In this document: positions 7,596 to 15,913 of the stretch, in pieces | Layout of the letters: the number at the start of each line of letters is the position of its first letter | Position numbering within the stretch: position 1 is the stretch's first letter | Source: Alphaproteobacteria bacterium | GTDB lineage: Bacteria; Pseudomonadota; Alphaproteobacteria; UBA6615 | Direction of reading: 5' to 3' | Length of the DNA: 29,876 nt | NCBI GenBank assembly: GCA_013003285.1 | Contig: JABDJY010000444.1 | Span: forward strand, 1 to 29,876 | The notes under the pieces: generated by a model | The model's database searches: none | What the model saw: the letters and a program-made list of their open reading frames with translations, nothing else | What the model was told of the DNA's origin: nothing | Made by a program: the position numbers and the translations under genes

Positions 7596-9665
7596 TCAAA
7601 GCGATTCAAAATCGAAAGAGGCGAGGGCATCGCGGATCTCTTCGTTTGATCGGCCCAGACGTTCCGCCATTGCGGCGGCGAACAAAATGCTGTGCCGTTG
7701 CTGGTCCGATAGGTCCTTGCCCAGGCCGGCCATCAGCTTGGTCAGCGAGGTCGGAACGGCCTGTTCTCCCACCGGCAAGACATTGCCGGACCTGGGCCGG
7801 CTGGCGATATCCCGACACAGCGTGTCAGCGTCGTTGATAATCGTGACATCGCGGGCCGCCTTGATCGCGACTCCCAGGGCATCGGCCAAGTCGACGGAAC
7901 CTAAAGAGGAAGCGCCGCTTCCCGCTGGGGCGTCCCCGTCGACGATTGCCGCCACATCGCATCCGTCAAAGCCTATTCCGTTTTGCAGCAATGCTGTGGG
8001 TGAGATGGCAAACACTGCCGCATCGACCATCGGGTTGCGCAAGACCATGTGCGCCGCTGCCTGCCCGGCGAGGGCGCGGGTGGACATGGGTTTGCCACCG
8101 ACCCATACGCCATCGCTGGTGGCGAGGCCCACGCAGTTTCCGTTATGCCCCAGAATGTGCGCCAGGAGACGGGCGGTATCGGCGGTTCCGGACTGGCCCG
8201 TGATAACGGCGATGGGGATCCGATAGGGCGCGCCGGGCGGATACATGGTCTCAATAAACGGGCCGGCAATATCGCGCGGCGGGGAGTCGATCGCGATATG
8301 GGGGTTCAACCCCGGTGTTGTATTTAATTCGCAAATAGCCCCGCCGACCTCTCGATACGACCGGCTAATGTCCGGCGTAATAAAATCGACCCCAGCAATA
8401 TCTATCCCCATGGCGGCCGCGGCTGAAATGGCCAATTCGCGGTTATCGGGGTGCACCTGATCGGTGACGTCGGTGGATGTGCCGCCGGCTGAAAGGTTTG
8501 ACGCGTTGCGAAGTTGGACAATTTTCCCCAGTGTCGGCACGCTGCCGCGCTCATAACCGACTTTGCTGAGCATGCGTTTGGTTTCCTCGTCGAAGCCAAG
8601 ACGGGGCAACCATCGCAGGCGCTTGATGCCGCGCCAGGGGCTACGGTTTGCCTCTTCGATTAGCTCCTCGACGGTTTGCCGGCCGTCCCCCGTGACATGT
8701 GCCGGTTTACGTTTGGCAGTGGCGATCAATTTGCCGTTGATGACCAACATACGGTGGTCATCGCCGGCGATAAAACTCTCGACGAGGACGGAACGCCGAT
8801 ACTGCTGCGCGCGCGCGAAGGCGGTCGCGACACTTTTTGAGTCTTCCAGACCGACACTAACGCCGCGGCCGAAATCGGAATCGAGCGGTTTTAGCACAAC
8901 CGGATAGCCGATTTGTTCGGCTGCTTGAACCGCTTGTTGCCGCGTTGTTACGACGCGTTGTTCGGGAACAGGCAGGCCGATTTCGCTGAGAAGGCGACCC
9001 GTCAGCGACTTATTACTCGAGAGCACAAATCCGACATGACTGGTTTGGTCGCTAAAGTGCCTCAAGTGCAACTTTCGGAAACGCCCTTGGCCAAACACAA
9101 ATAAACCATCGCCAAGGCGGTCCACCGGAATGCCACGGACCCGTGCGGCTTCGATGATATATCTGTGCTGAATATGCATCACATGATGTTGGTATGATTG
9201 GATAAAATTATCGTGCGCCTTGGCGAAATCGAACCCCGGCGTATCCGTTTCGGTTGGTGGTTGGCTGCTCGGTAATAGGTTTTGGATGAGTAAAGCGGCC
9301 AGCCCTCCGGCGGCGAGGCCGACGCGCGCGTCTTCGTAGCCGTAGGTCACGTTGTAGATATTTGGTGAGGCGGTGGGTTGCACATCACCGGTATCGATGT
9401 GGCAGCCAAATATATTCTGAAGCTCGACCGAAACGAGCATGAAGAGACGGGCCAAAGAGGCGCTGTCCCGCTGTTGAATGCCGGGATATTGCGCGATCCT
9501 TCCCTCGAGCGCCGGCAGGTGTTCATACAATGCGGCAAGGAAGGCCGGCGTTAGAATGCCATCCCCCGCGCCGGCCTCGGCGCCGACATCGACCGTGTAT
9601 TTAATCGCCGATTCTGTGCTGAAAATATTGGGACCGATGAAGGTCGAGGCTACGGAAATTTTCAT
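7596..9665 (-). CDS. cyanophycin-synthetase-like ATP-grasp ligase with reduced Mur domain
   Basis: This 689-residue protein has three CphA-like parts. Residues 1-200 resemble the CphA N domain (NIYNVTYGYEDARVGLAA). Residues 215-465 are a well-kept ATP-grasp (YPVVLKPLDSDFGRGVSVG, FIAGDDHRMLVINGKLIA, NLSAGGTSTDVTD, ICELNTTPGLNPH). Residues 484-689 align with the Mur-ligase M domain (VGLATSDGVWVGGK, NPMVDAAVFA, NGIGFDGCDVAAIV). The M-domain P-loop reads ITGQSGTAD instead of the usual GTNGKTT form, and the region between NDAD (611-614) and the final SILFAAAMAERLG helix is strongly shortened; CphA is usually near 870-900 residues. Ligation at the second site is therefore probably lost, as in CphA2-type proteins. 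I chose ATG 9663-9665 over TTG 9680. No cyanophycinase is adjacent. It probably forms a peptide or isopeptide bond on an unknown substrate. Confidence 0.85.
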   Translation of the reverse strand: MKISVASTFIGPNIFSTESAIKYTVDVGAEAGAGDGILTPAFLAALYEHLPALEGRIAQYPGIQQRDSASLARLFMLVSVELQNIFGCHIDTGDVQPTASPNIYNVTYGYEDARVGLAAGGLAALLIQNLLPSSQPPTETDTPGFDFAKAHDNFIQSYQHHVMHIQHRYIIEAARVRGIPVDRLGDGLFVFGQGRFRKLHLRHFSDQTSHVGFVLSSNKSLTGRLLSEIGLPVPEQRVVTTRQQAVQAAEQIGYPVVLKPLDSDFGRGVSVGLEDSKSVATAFARAQQYRRSVLVESFIAGDDHRMLVINGKLIATAKRKPAHVTGDGRQTVEELIEEANRSPWRGIKRLRWLPRLGFDEETKRMLSKVGYERGSVPTLGKIVQLRNASNLSAGGTSTDVTDQVHPDNRELAISAAAAMGIDIAGVDFITPDISRSYREVGGAICELNTTPGLNPHIAIDSPPRDIAGPFIETMYPPGAPYRIPIAVITGQSGTADTARLLAHILGHNGNCVGLATSDGVWVGGKPMSTRALAGQAAAHMVLRNPMVDAAVFAISPTALLQNGIGFDGCDVAAIVDGDAPAGSGASSLGSVDLADALGVAIKAARDVTIINDADTLCRDIASRPRSGNVLPVGEQAVPTSLTKLMAGLGKDLSDQQRHSILFAAAMAERLGRSNEEIRDALASFDFESL

Positions 9666-9685
9666 GTCTTGATGCCGCAACCGCG

Positions 9686-10546
9686 CTAGGTCGCCAGATG
9701 GAGCCCGGCGGCGCCGGCGGCGACGAGCAGGGCGGCGGGGACCCGCCGGGCGCCGAATTTCTCGCCTAAGACCAGGGTGGCGATCAGGGCGGCAAAAATA
9801 ACGCCGGTCTCGCGCACCGCGGCCACCGGCGCGGCGGGGGCTTGCGAATAGGCCCAGAGGATCAACGCATAGCTGGCCAGGGCGAAGGCCGCACCGCCGG
9901 CGCCGCGGCCGCCATTATGGCGCAGATAGGTTCCGATCTGGCCCCAGCGCATATAGCCGACTACCGCTATGAAGGGTACGCAGGCGACGATCATGATCCA
10001 AGCCAGATAGACAAAGGTCGCCGTGACGATGTCGGCCGACATGGCGCGGATACCGGCGGCATCGACCAGGGAATAGCCGGCGATGGCGATGCCGGTCAGC
10101 ACCGCATAGAACACCGCCTTACCGTGACCGCCGGCGAGTAAGCCTCGTTCCCAGGCCAGGCTCATGACCCCGACGGCGATGACGGCGACGGCGATAGCCG
10201 AGGTGAGCGAGAGGCTTTCGCCCAGCAGCGGCCCGGCGGCGGCGAATACCAGCAATGGCGCGGTGCCGCGCGCGATCGGATAGACCCGCCCGAAATCACC
10301 ATGGCCATAGGCGACGATCAGCAAAGTGAAGTAGGTGAGGTGGAGCAGGCCCGAGCCGATGATCCACGGCCAATGATGGGGCTGGGGCAGCGGCAGGAAC
10401 GGAATGGCGATAACGGCGAACAGGGCCGAGAACCCGGCGATCAGTGCCGGGGTCAGCCACCGGTCGCCGCCGGCTTTCACCAGGGCGTTCCACGATGCGT
10501 GCAGCAGGGCGCCCAGCAAGACGGCGCCGATAACCAAACTGCTCAT
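9686..10546 (-). CDS. EamA/DMT-superfamily transporter
   Basis: This 286-residue integral membrane protein consists of two EamA repeats, about ten hydrophobic helices in all. Family marks are HASWNALVK near residue 17, the conserved AYGHGDFGRVYPIARGTAPL (about residues 79-98) and, in the second half, RETGVIFAALIATLVLGEK. DMT exporters move metabolites, often amino acids or nucleotides, out through the inner membrane by proton exchange; the cargo here is unknown. Its ATG lies 2 bases after the SDR stop and its stop is 20 bases before the CphA-like start. The three genes are therefore almost certainly one transcript. Export of a product of the ligase is a reasonable inference. Confidence 0.9.
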   Translation of the reverse strand: MSSLVIGAVLLGALLHASWNALVKAGGDRWLTPALIAGFSALFAVIAIPFLPLPQPHHWPWIIGSGLLHLTYFTLLIVAYGHGDFGRVYPIARGTAPLLVFAAAGPLLGESLSLTSAIAVAVIAVGVMSLAWERGLLAGGHGKAVFYAVLTGIAIAGYSLVDAAGIRAMSADIVTATFVYLAWIMIVACVPFIAVVGYMRWGQIGTYLRHNGGRGAGGAAFALASYALILWAYSQAPAAPVAAVRETGVIFAALIATLVLGEKFGARRVPAALLVAAGAAGLHLAT

Positions 10547-10548
10547 GG

Positions 10549-11307
10549 TTAGAGCATCACTGTGCCGCCATCGACCATGATGGTCTGGCCGGTGACGAAC
10601 TTGCTGGCGTCGGAAGCCAGATAGACGATGGTGCCGGTCAGATCGTCGGTCTCGAGGTTGCTTTGCAGGCTTTGCCCGGCGGCGATCATCTGCAGCGCCT
10701 TGTCGCGCTTTTCGCCCATGAATTCGTCGGTGCCTTCGGTCAACACCGCGCTGGGGGCGACCGCGTTGACGCGGATCCAGTCGCGTCCCAATTCGCGCGC
10801 CAGACTACGGGTGAGGCCGATCACCGCGGCTTTCGAGGTGGCGTAGTCGACCGCATAGGCCATGCCGTAGGTCGCGGCGAGGGACGAGATGTTGATGATC
10901 GAGCCGCCGCCGGCTTCACGCATCGCCGGCACGCAGGCCTTGCAGCATTGCCAGATGCCTTTGACGTTTACGGTCATCACGCGGTCCCATTGATCCTCGG
11001 GCAATTGGTCGAAGCGGCCACCGGAGATATCGCCATAGAGCGCCGCATTATTGACCAGCACATCGATCCGGCCGAATTCGGCGACGGCGCGGTCGGCCAT
11101 GGCCTGGCAGCTCGCCATATCGGCCACGTCCAGCGCCAGCCCGATTGCCTTGCCGCCGGCGTCCTGGATCGTCGCGACCGTGTCGGCGGTGTCGCGGATA
11201 TCGGCGGCGACCACATTGGCGCCCTCGCGGGCCAGTGTTTCGCTATAGGCCCGGCCCAGGCCGCGGCCACCGCCGGTGACGATGACGGTTTTGCCTTCCA
11301 ACTGCAT
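10549..11307 (-). CDS. short-chain dehydrogenase/reductase (SDR)
   Basis: This 252-residue classical SDR has the cofactor motif TGGGRGLG (residues 11-18), Asp36 at the end of the second strand favouring NAD(H), NNAA at 86-89, catalytic Ser141/142 in NISSLA and the YxxxK pair Tyr155/Lys159 in DYATSKAA. The usual PG after the sixth strand is PS here (VAPSAVLTEG). The C-terminal block is TGQTIMVDGG. It should oxidise or reduce a hydroxyl/ketone group on an unknown substrate. It is the first gene of a minus-strand run with the EamA transporter and CphA-like ligase. It is divergent from an alpha/beta hydrolase, with 85 bases between the two starts that must hold both promoters. Confidence 0.92.
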   Translation of the reverse strand: MQLEGKTVIVTGGGRGLGRAYSETLAREGANVVAADIRDTADTVATIQDAGGKAIGLALDVADMASCQAMADRAVAEFGRIDVLVNNAALYGDISGGRFDQLPEDQWDRVMTVNVKGIWQCCKACVPAMREAGGGSIINISSLAATYGMAYAVDYATSKAAVIGLTRSLARELGRDWIRVNAVAPSAVLTEGTDEFMGEKRDKALQMIAAGQSLQSNLETDDLTGTIVYLASDASKFVTGQTIMVDGGTVML

Positions 11308-11392
11308 GATTTTTCCCCGGCGGTTTTCTTGCTGGCGATTAACGTATACTCGCTGGCGATCAAGTTACACGAAAACAGGTTGGAGAGACAAA

Positions 11393-12112
11393 ATGGCGAC
11401 GTTTGTTCTGGTGCATGGGGCTTGGCACGGCGGCTGGTGCTGGGCGCGGGTGGCGCCGCGCCTACGCGCGGCCGGCCATGAGGTTTTCACGCCGACCATG
11501 ACCGGCTTCGGCGAGCGCAGCCATTTCCTGTCGCCCGATGTGGGCCTCGAGGTCAACATCACCGACATCAGCAACGTGCTGCTGTGGGAGGATCTGAACG
11601 ATGTGATCCTGGTCGCCGCCAGCTATGCCGGCATGGTGACCACTTGCGTCGCCGACCGCATGCCCGAACGCATTGCTGCGTTGGTCTACCAGAACGCCTT
11701 CATCGCCGCCGATGGGGTGGCACAAAACGATTTGCTGCCCGACTGGCGGCGCGAGATGATCGAACAGGAACTGGCCGAAGCCGAAATTCCCTGGCAGATG
11801 CCGGCGCCTGACCCTAAATTGTTCGGCGTAACCGACCCGGCCGAGCTGGAATGGATCGGATCGAAAATGGCGCCGCAAGCGGTTAAGACATTTCAGGATA
11901 AGGCGCGGGTGACCGGCGCCCATGAGGCGATCACCAACCGCACCTATATTCGCGCCACCGGCTACCCCAACAACACCTTCGACCGCTACCTGGCCGAAGC
12001 CCAAGCCGATCCCAACTGGCGCGCCGATGTGCTCGACACCAGCCACGACGCCATGATCACCGCCGCCGACGACATTGTGCGGATATTGTTGGAAGTGGCG
12101 GAGACCGTGTGA
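11393..12112 (+). CDS. alpha/beta hydrolase (hydroxynitrile-lyase/EstC-like esterase family)
   Basis: This 239-residue alpha/beta hydrolase begins MATFVLVHGAWHGGWCW, the oxyanion-hole strand and HGxWHGxW motif typical of the plant methylesterase/hydroxynitrile-lyase-like group. The nucleophile is Ser77 in AASYAGM, where the usual GxSxG has alanine as its first glycine. The catalytic histidine is His218 in LDTSHDAMI. Substrates are likely small esters or amides. ATG 11393 has GGAGAG six bases upstream; an earlier in-frame start would run into the divergent promoter region. The gene is followed by a palindromic repeat element and then by the convergent CocE-type gene. Confidence 0.88.
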   Translation: MATFVLVHGAWHGGWCWARVAPRLRAAGHEVFTPTMTGFGERSHFLSPDVGLEVNITDISNVLLWEDLNDVILVAASYAGMVTTCVADRMPERIAALVYQNAFIAADGVAQNDLLPDWRREMIEQELAEAEIPWQMPAPDPKLFGVTDPAELEWIGSKMAPQAVKTFQDKARVTGAHEAITNRTYIRATGYPNNTFDRYLAEAQADPNWRADVLDTSHDAMITAADDIVRILLEVAETV

Positions 12113-12146
12113 CGCGAAATCCTAATTGGTCCTGTCGTCGGGTCTG

Positions 12147-12287
12147 GCACAAAGCCCCTCTCCTTTTGGGAGAGGGGTTGGGGTGAGGGGTTACAAACCT
12201 CACCGTGTACTGTCGATATACCGAAACCCCTCACCCACTCGCTAACGCTCGCCATCCTCTCCCAATGCGAGAGGGTTAGCTTTGTGC
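12147..12287. repeat. REP-like palindromic element with nested hairpins
   Basis: The outer arms GCACAAAGC (12147-12155) and GCTTTGTGC (12279-12287) are perfect inverses. Inside, CCCCTCTCC...GGGAGAGGGG makes a hairpin at 12155-12177. GGGGTGAGGGGTT (12180-12192) is the inverse of AACCCCTCACCC (12225-12236). A second hairpin, CCTCTC..GAGAGG, lies at 12256-12275. The whole 141-base block can fold on itself. It sits between convergent genes, so it may also act as a bidirectional terminator. Similar C-rich/G-rich dyads are dispersed in many proteobacterial genomes. Confidence 0.8.
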
Positions 12288-12294
12288 GATATCG

Positions 12295-14076
12295 TCAGTC
12301 AGCAACCGAGGCGTCGTTGCCGTCATGGGTTACCGTTTTGGATTTGCGCGGCGGGATGACCGGCAGCAGGAGATAGGATTCCTGCCCCTTGCCGCTGTGG
12401 ATTGTCGTCGTGCCGCCGAAGATTTCCTTCGGCCGGTCGATCGGATCGTCATGCAGGAACGGACCCGAACCGCGCGACGGCACATAGGCTTCGACCGACG
12501 GTCCCGGCCGGTCGAAATCCTGACCCGAAATGTTGAGCGCGATGCGGTAGCCCTTGGGCAGGCTCACGCATTGCGGCCAGATCTCCACGTCGAGCTCATA
12601 CACCTTGCCCGGGATCAGCGGTTGCTTGTCGTCATGGCTGTGATAGGGCCGCCACGGTTTCGACTGCTCCGGGTCGAGCTTGCGGTGCGAGGCGCGCAGC
12701 CAGCCTTGCGCCAGCGGCGTCTTGGGATCGACGGTACCCTGGAAATGCACTTCGCGGCCATTGGGCGCAAAAGCCTGGACGGTCACGAACAGATCGCAGT
12801 CGACCGTCGATGACGAGACGAAGATCTTGGCCGCCATGGGGCCGGTCAACTCGGTCTCTTGCTTGAGCGGCGGTGACATCCAGGTCACGCCGCGGGTCAG
12901 CGCGCGGAAACTCTTCTTGGACTTAGCCTTGGGCGCCTTCCAATCGAGTTTGCCTTTGCCGCCGGCATTGAGATAGGCCTTGGTCCATTTGGTGCCGCGC
13001 AGCGGCCACGAACTTTCCTTGCGCAGCTCGAACTCCTTGGTGAACGGTCGGCGAACATTGACCCAGACCCGGGGTTCCTTGTTCCAGCCGTTCTTCTCGC
13101 CCTTCAGATAGTAATCGAAGAAGCGTTTCTGCAGCTCCATGCCATAAGCCAGATAGAACCATTCCTCATGACGCCCGGGATGGGCTTCCAGCCATTTCTC
13201 CTTGGAGGCGGCTTGGGTAAAGCCTTCGAAGTTGCCGCGTGGATGCAGGCCGAACCCGGCCCAACTGGCGGCGCTGAGGAACGGCACCTTGACCCGCGTC
13301 CAATCGGGCGAGCGCGAACGGTACCAATCGTCGTCCATTTCGCGGACCCGGAAGTTTTCCAGAGAATCGCTGCGGTTCTCGGCCAGTTGATCCGAGCTGA
13401 GGCGGGCGGGACCGGTCGCACTGGTTTTCATCCAATGGTCGCGCGGACCCTTGGTGTAGCCGTGTTGTACGTTCTCGACCTGGCGCGGATACCAGATTTC
13501 CATGAACTTGTTGGACAGGATGCCGCCATGGCGGGCCCATTCGCGATAGGAATCGGCGGCGCCCTCCCACGGGATCATCGCCTTCAATGCCTTGGGCTGC
13601 AGCGCCGCCACATGCCACTGGTTGATGGCGTAATAGGAGACGCCGTTCAAGCCGACCTTGCCGTTCGACCATTTCTGCCGACCCGCCCATTCGATGGCTT
13701 CGGCGAAATCCTGGGTTTCGCGCGGCGAGAAAATATCGAGATAACCGGGCGAGCGTCCGGCGCCGCGGCTGTCGATGCGCACGCAGGCGTAACCCCAAGG
13801 CACCCAGATTTCCGGATCGACAGTTTCCCATGTCAGCCAGCGATGCTTGGAGCCGGCCAGCACATTGGGGTGCATCTTCAACAGCGATTCCCACAGGGGT
13901 TTGTAATGCTCTTGATATTTGACGCCCTTACCGTAGGGGCCGCCCGCCATCACGATGGGCACCTTCTTATCGGTATTGGGCCGGTAAACGTCGGCGCGAA
14001 TGACCAGCCCGTCATCCATCTTAATGGGTAGATCGCGCTCAATGATGATGTTGTCGATAATGGTTTTGGTTGGCAT
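12295..14076 (-). CDS. CocE/NonD-family hydrolase (X-Pro dipeptidyl-peptidase-like)
   Basis: This 593-residue protein starts at ATG 14074-14076 behind a strong GGGGAGGAA site; a longer frame adds 22 residues without support. The N-terminal alpha/beta hydrolase half shows MDDGLVIRADVYRP, DSRGAGRSPG and the nucleophile Ser147 in GVSYYA. The C-terminal half is a jelly-roll PepX_C domain (WPQCVSLPKGYRIALNISGQ). The family includes cocaine esterase, glutaryl-7-ACA acylase and X-Pro peptidases, which cleave esters or amides. The segment that usually carries the catalytic Asp (GWxD type) reads ASWAGFGLH, so the acid residue is not evident there. No signal peptide is visible. It is followed downstream by a palindromic element shared with the convergent hydrolase. 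Confidence 0.88.
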   Translation of the reverse strand: MPTKTIIDNIIIERDLPIKMDDGLVIRADVYRPNTDKKVPIVMAGGPYGKGVKYQEHYKPLWESLLKMHPNVLAGSKHRWLTWETVDPEIWVPWGYACVRIDSRGAGRSPGYLDIFSPRETQDFAEAIEWAGRQKWSNGKVGLNGVSYYAINQWHVAALQPKALKAMIPWEGAADSYREWARHGGILSNKFMEIWYPRQVENVQHGYTKGPRDHWMKTSATGPARLSSDQLAENRSDSLENFRVREMDDDWYRSRSPDWTRVKVPFLSAASWAGFGLHPRGNFEGFTQAASKEKWLEAHPGRHEEWFYLAYGMELQKRFFDYYLKGEKNGWNKEPRVWVNVRRPFTKEFELRKESSWPLRGTKWTKAYLNAGGKGKLDWKAPKAKSKKSFRALTRGVTWMSPPLKQETELTGPMAAKIFVSSSTVDCDLFVTVQAFAPNGREVHFQGTVDPKTPLAQGWLRASHRKLDPEQSKPWRPYHSHDDKQPLIPGKVYELDVEIWPQCVSLPKGYRIALNISGQDFDRPGPSVEAYVPSRGSGPFLHDDPIDRPKEIFGGTTTIHSGKGQESYLLLPVIPPRKSKTVTHDGNDASVAD

Positions 14077-14227
14077 TAGTTCCTCCCCGAAGTAAGCCGC
14101 TTGGTGCTGGGTCTTATGGATATTTTTGACGCACGCTATCACCAGCTACAGATGAGTGTAGCCGAACTAATTGTTTTGCGGAATTTGATTTATTGAAGTG
14201 TGGTGTTGTTAAAATTTGGGTCTAACC

Positions 14228-14314
14228 ACAACACCTCATCCTGAGCCTGTCGAAGGATGAGCGGGTGGATCCCCATACTTCGACAAGCTCAGCATGAGGA
14301 TCTTCGGGTGTTGT
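14228..14314. repeat. REP-like element with CTCATCCTGAG / CTTCGACAAGCTCAG arms
   Basis: The outer arms ACAACAC (14228-14234) and GTGTTGT (14308-14314) are perfect inverses. Inside are CTCATCCTGAGCCTGTCGAA and the inverse-type ACTTCGACAAGCTCAGCATG, a dispersed palindrome known from many alphaproteobacterial and sphingomonad genomes. It lies downstream of spoVR and upstream of the CocE-type gene. The surrounding 268-base gap otherwise shows only AT-rich sequence just upstream of that gene. Confidence 0.8.
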
Positions 14315-14344
14315 GACGGAAGTTTTGCGGCGCGGGGCCGGTGA

Positions 14345-15913
14345 TCAGGCGGCGTCTTTTTCGCCCGGCGCTTCGACGCGTTCGGTGTAGGGGTTACGGC
14401 CGGTGGCGAGATCGATGCCTTCGAGGCGCACCGCGTATCCCCACAGGCGGCCGATATAGTCGAGCACGTCGACGCGGGTCTTTTCATCGAGCACGATGCC
14501 GTCCTGCACGCTGTGGCGCACCACCAGTTCGCGGTCGCCGCGCAGATCGACATCGACGATTTGAATGTCCGGCTCGACGGCGGTGACGTCGTAGCTCGCC
14601 GCCAACGCCTTGCGCACTTCCAGATAGCCCTGTTCGTCGTGGATGGCGTCGACGGAGATGTGCGGCTGGGCGGCCTTGTCGGACAATAGGAACAGCTTGA
14701 AATCGCGGATCAGCTTGGGACTCAGATACTGCAGAATGAAGGACTCGTCGCGGTAATTGGCCCAGATGTCCTTCAGCGTTGCGCGCCAATCGTCGTTGCC
14801 GGCGATGTCGGGGAACCAGTCGCGGTCTTCGTCGGTGGGCTCGGTGCAGATGCGCACGATATCCTGCATCATGGCGAAGCCCAGGGCGTAGGGATTGATG
14901 CCGCTGAACCGCCGGTCGTCGAAGTTCGGCTGGAACACCACGTTCGAATGGCTATGCAGGATCTCCAACAGCGCGCCTTCGGTGATCTGGCCGCGGTCGT
15001 AGAGTTCGTTGACGATATAATAATGGACGAAGGTCGCGCAGCCCTCGTTCATCATCTTGGTCTGTTTTTGCGGATAGAAATATTGCGCTGTGTTGCGCAC
15101 GATGCGCAGCAATTCGCGCTGCCAGTCCTCCAGCACTGGACTGTTCTTCTGCAGGAAATAGAGAATGTTTTCGTCCGGCAGATTGAGCATCGCCTTGCGC
15201 GCATTCAATTCGCGCTCTTCGGCATCCGGCAGCTCGGCGGCGTCGACCGGCGGCAGGGTGCGCCACAATTCGCGGTAACTCTGCTCATCATGTTCGCGGC
15301 TTTCGCGCTCGCGTTCTTCAGCTTCGCCTGGTTTTAGTTTCGATGGCCTGCGGAAGCGGAACACGCTTTGATCCATCAGGGCATGGGCGGCGTCGAGTAT
15401 CTCTTCCACCGCGCTCACCCCATGGCGTTCTTCGCATTCGGTGACATAGTGTTTGGCGAAGTCGAGATAGTCGAGAATCGCCTCGGCATCGGTCCATTGC
15501 TGGAACAGGTAATTGTTCTTGAAGAAGTGATTGTGCCCGAAGGCGGCGTGCGCCATCACCAGCGCCTGGATGGCCATGGTGTTTTCTTCCATGCAATAGC
15601 TGATGCAGGGGCTGGAATTGATGACGATCTCGTAGGCTAGGCCCTGATAGCCTTTGCGGTAGCGTTCTTCGTCGTGGATGAAGCGTTTGCCGAACGACCA
15701 ATGCTCATACATTAGCGGCATGCCGACCGAGCAATAGGCATCGAGCATCTGCTCCGACGAGATAATCTCGATCTGGTTGGGATAGACATCCAGACCCAGA
15801 TCTTCCAGGGCGATGTCCTCGATAGCTTCATAGGTGCGCTGAAGCGTCTCGAAATCCCAATCGGCGCTGTCGAACAAGGCGGTGGGTTTGGTCTTCTTGC
15901 CGCTTTTGGTCAT
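14345..15913 (-). CDS. spoVR: SpoVR family protein
   Basis: This 522-residue cytoplasmic protein has the SpoVR/YcgB signature: DWDFETLQRTYEAIEDIALE near residue 16, YPNQIEIISSEQMLDAYCS, MPLMYEHWSFGKRF, an EENTMAIQALVMAHAAFGHN block rich in His, NEGCATFVHYYIVNELYD, and PYALGF in the C-terminal half. The length is normal. The molecular function is unknown; in Bacillus it affects the spore cortex, and in Gram-negatives it accompanies the PrkA kinase and YeaH. The start overlaps the YeaH stop by four bases, so translation is coupled. Downstream lies a REP-like palindrome that may end the operon. Confidence 0.95.
   Translation of the reverse strand: MTKSGKKTKPTALFDSADWDFETLQRTYEAIEDIALEDLGLDVYPNQIEIISSEQMLDAYCSVGMPLMYEHWSFGKRFIHDEERYRKGYQGLAYEIVINSSPCISYCMEENTMAIQALVMAHAAFGHNHFFKNNYLFQQWTDAEAILDYLDFAKHYVTECEERHGVSAVEEILDAAHALMDQSVFRFRRPSKLKPGEAEERERESREHDEQSYRELWRTLPPVDAAELPDAEERELNARKAMLNLPDENILYFLQKNSPVLEDWQRELLRIVRNTAQYFYPQKQTKMMNEGCATFVHYYIVNELYDRGQITEGALLEILHSHSNVVFQPNFDDRRFSGINPYALGFAMMQDIVRICTEPTDEDRDWFPDIAGNDDWRATLKDIWANYRDESFILQYLSPKLIRDFKLFLLSDKAAQPHISVDAIHDEQGYLEVRKALAASYDVTAVEPDIQIVDVDLRGDRELVVRHSVQDGIVLDEKTRVDVLDYIGRLWGYAVRLEGIDLATGRNPYTERVEAPGEKDAA

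Noticed and set aside
10663..11481. A 272-codon plus-strand frame over the SDR gene
   Set aside because: Antisense of a gene with full SDR motifs; the frame also runs into the real alpha/beta hydrolase in another frame.
13168..14031. A 287-codon plus-strand frame over the CocE gene
   Set aside because: Antisense shadow of a well-supported hydrolase gene with a strong ribosome site.
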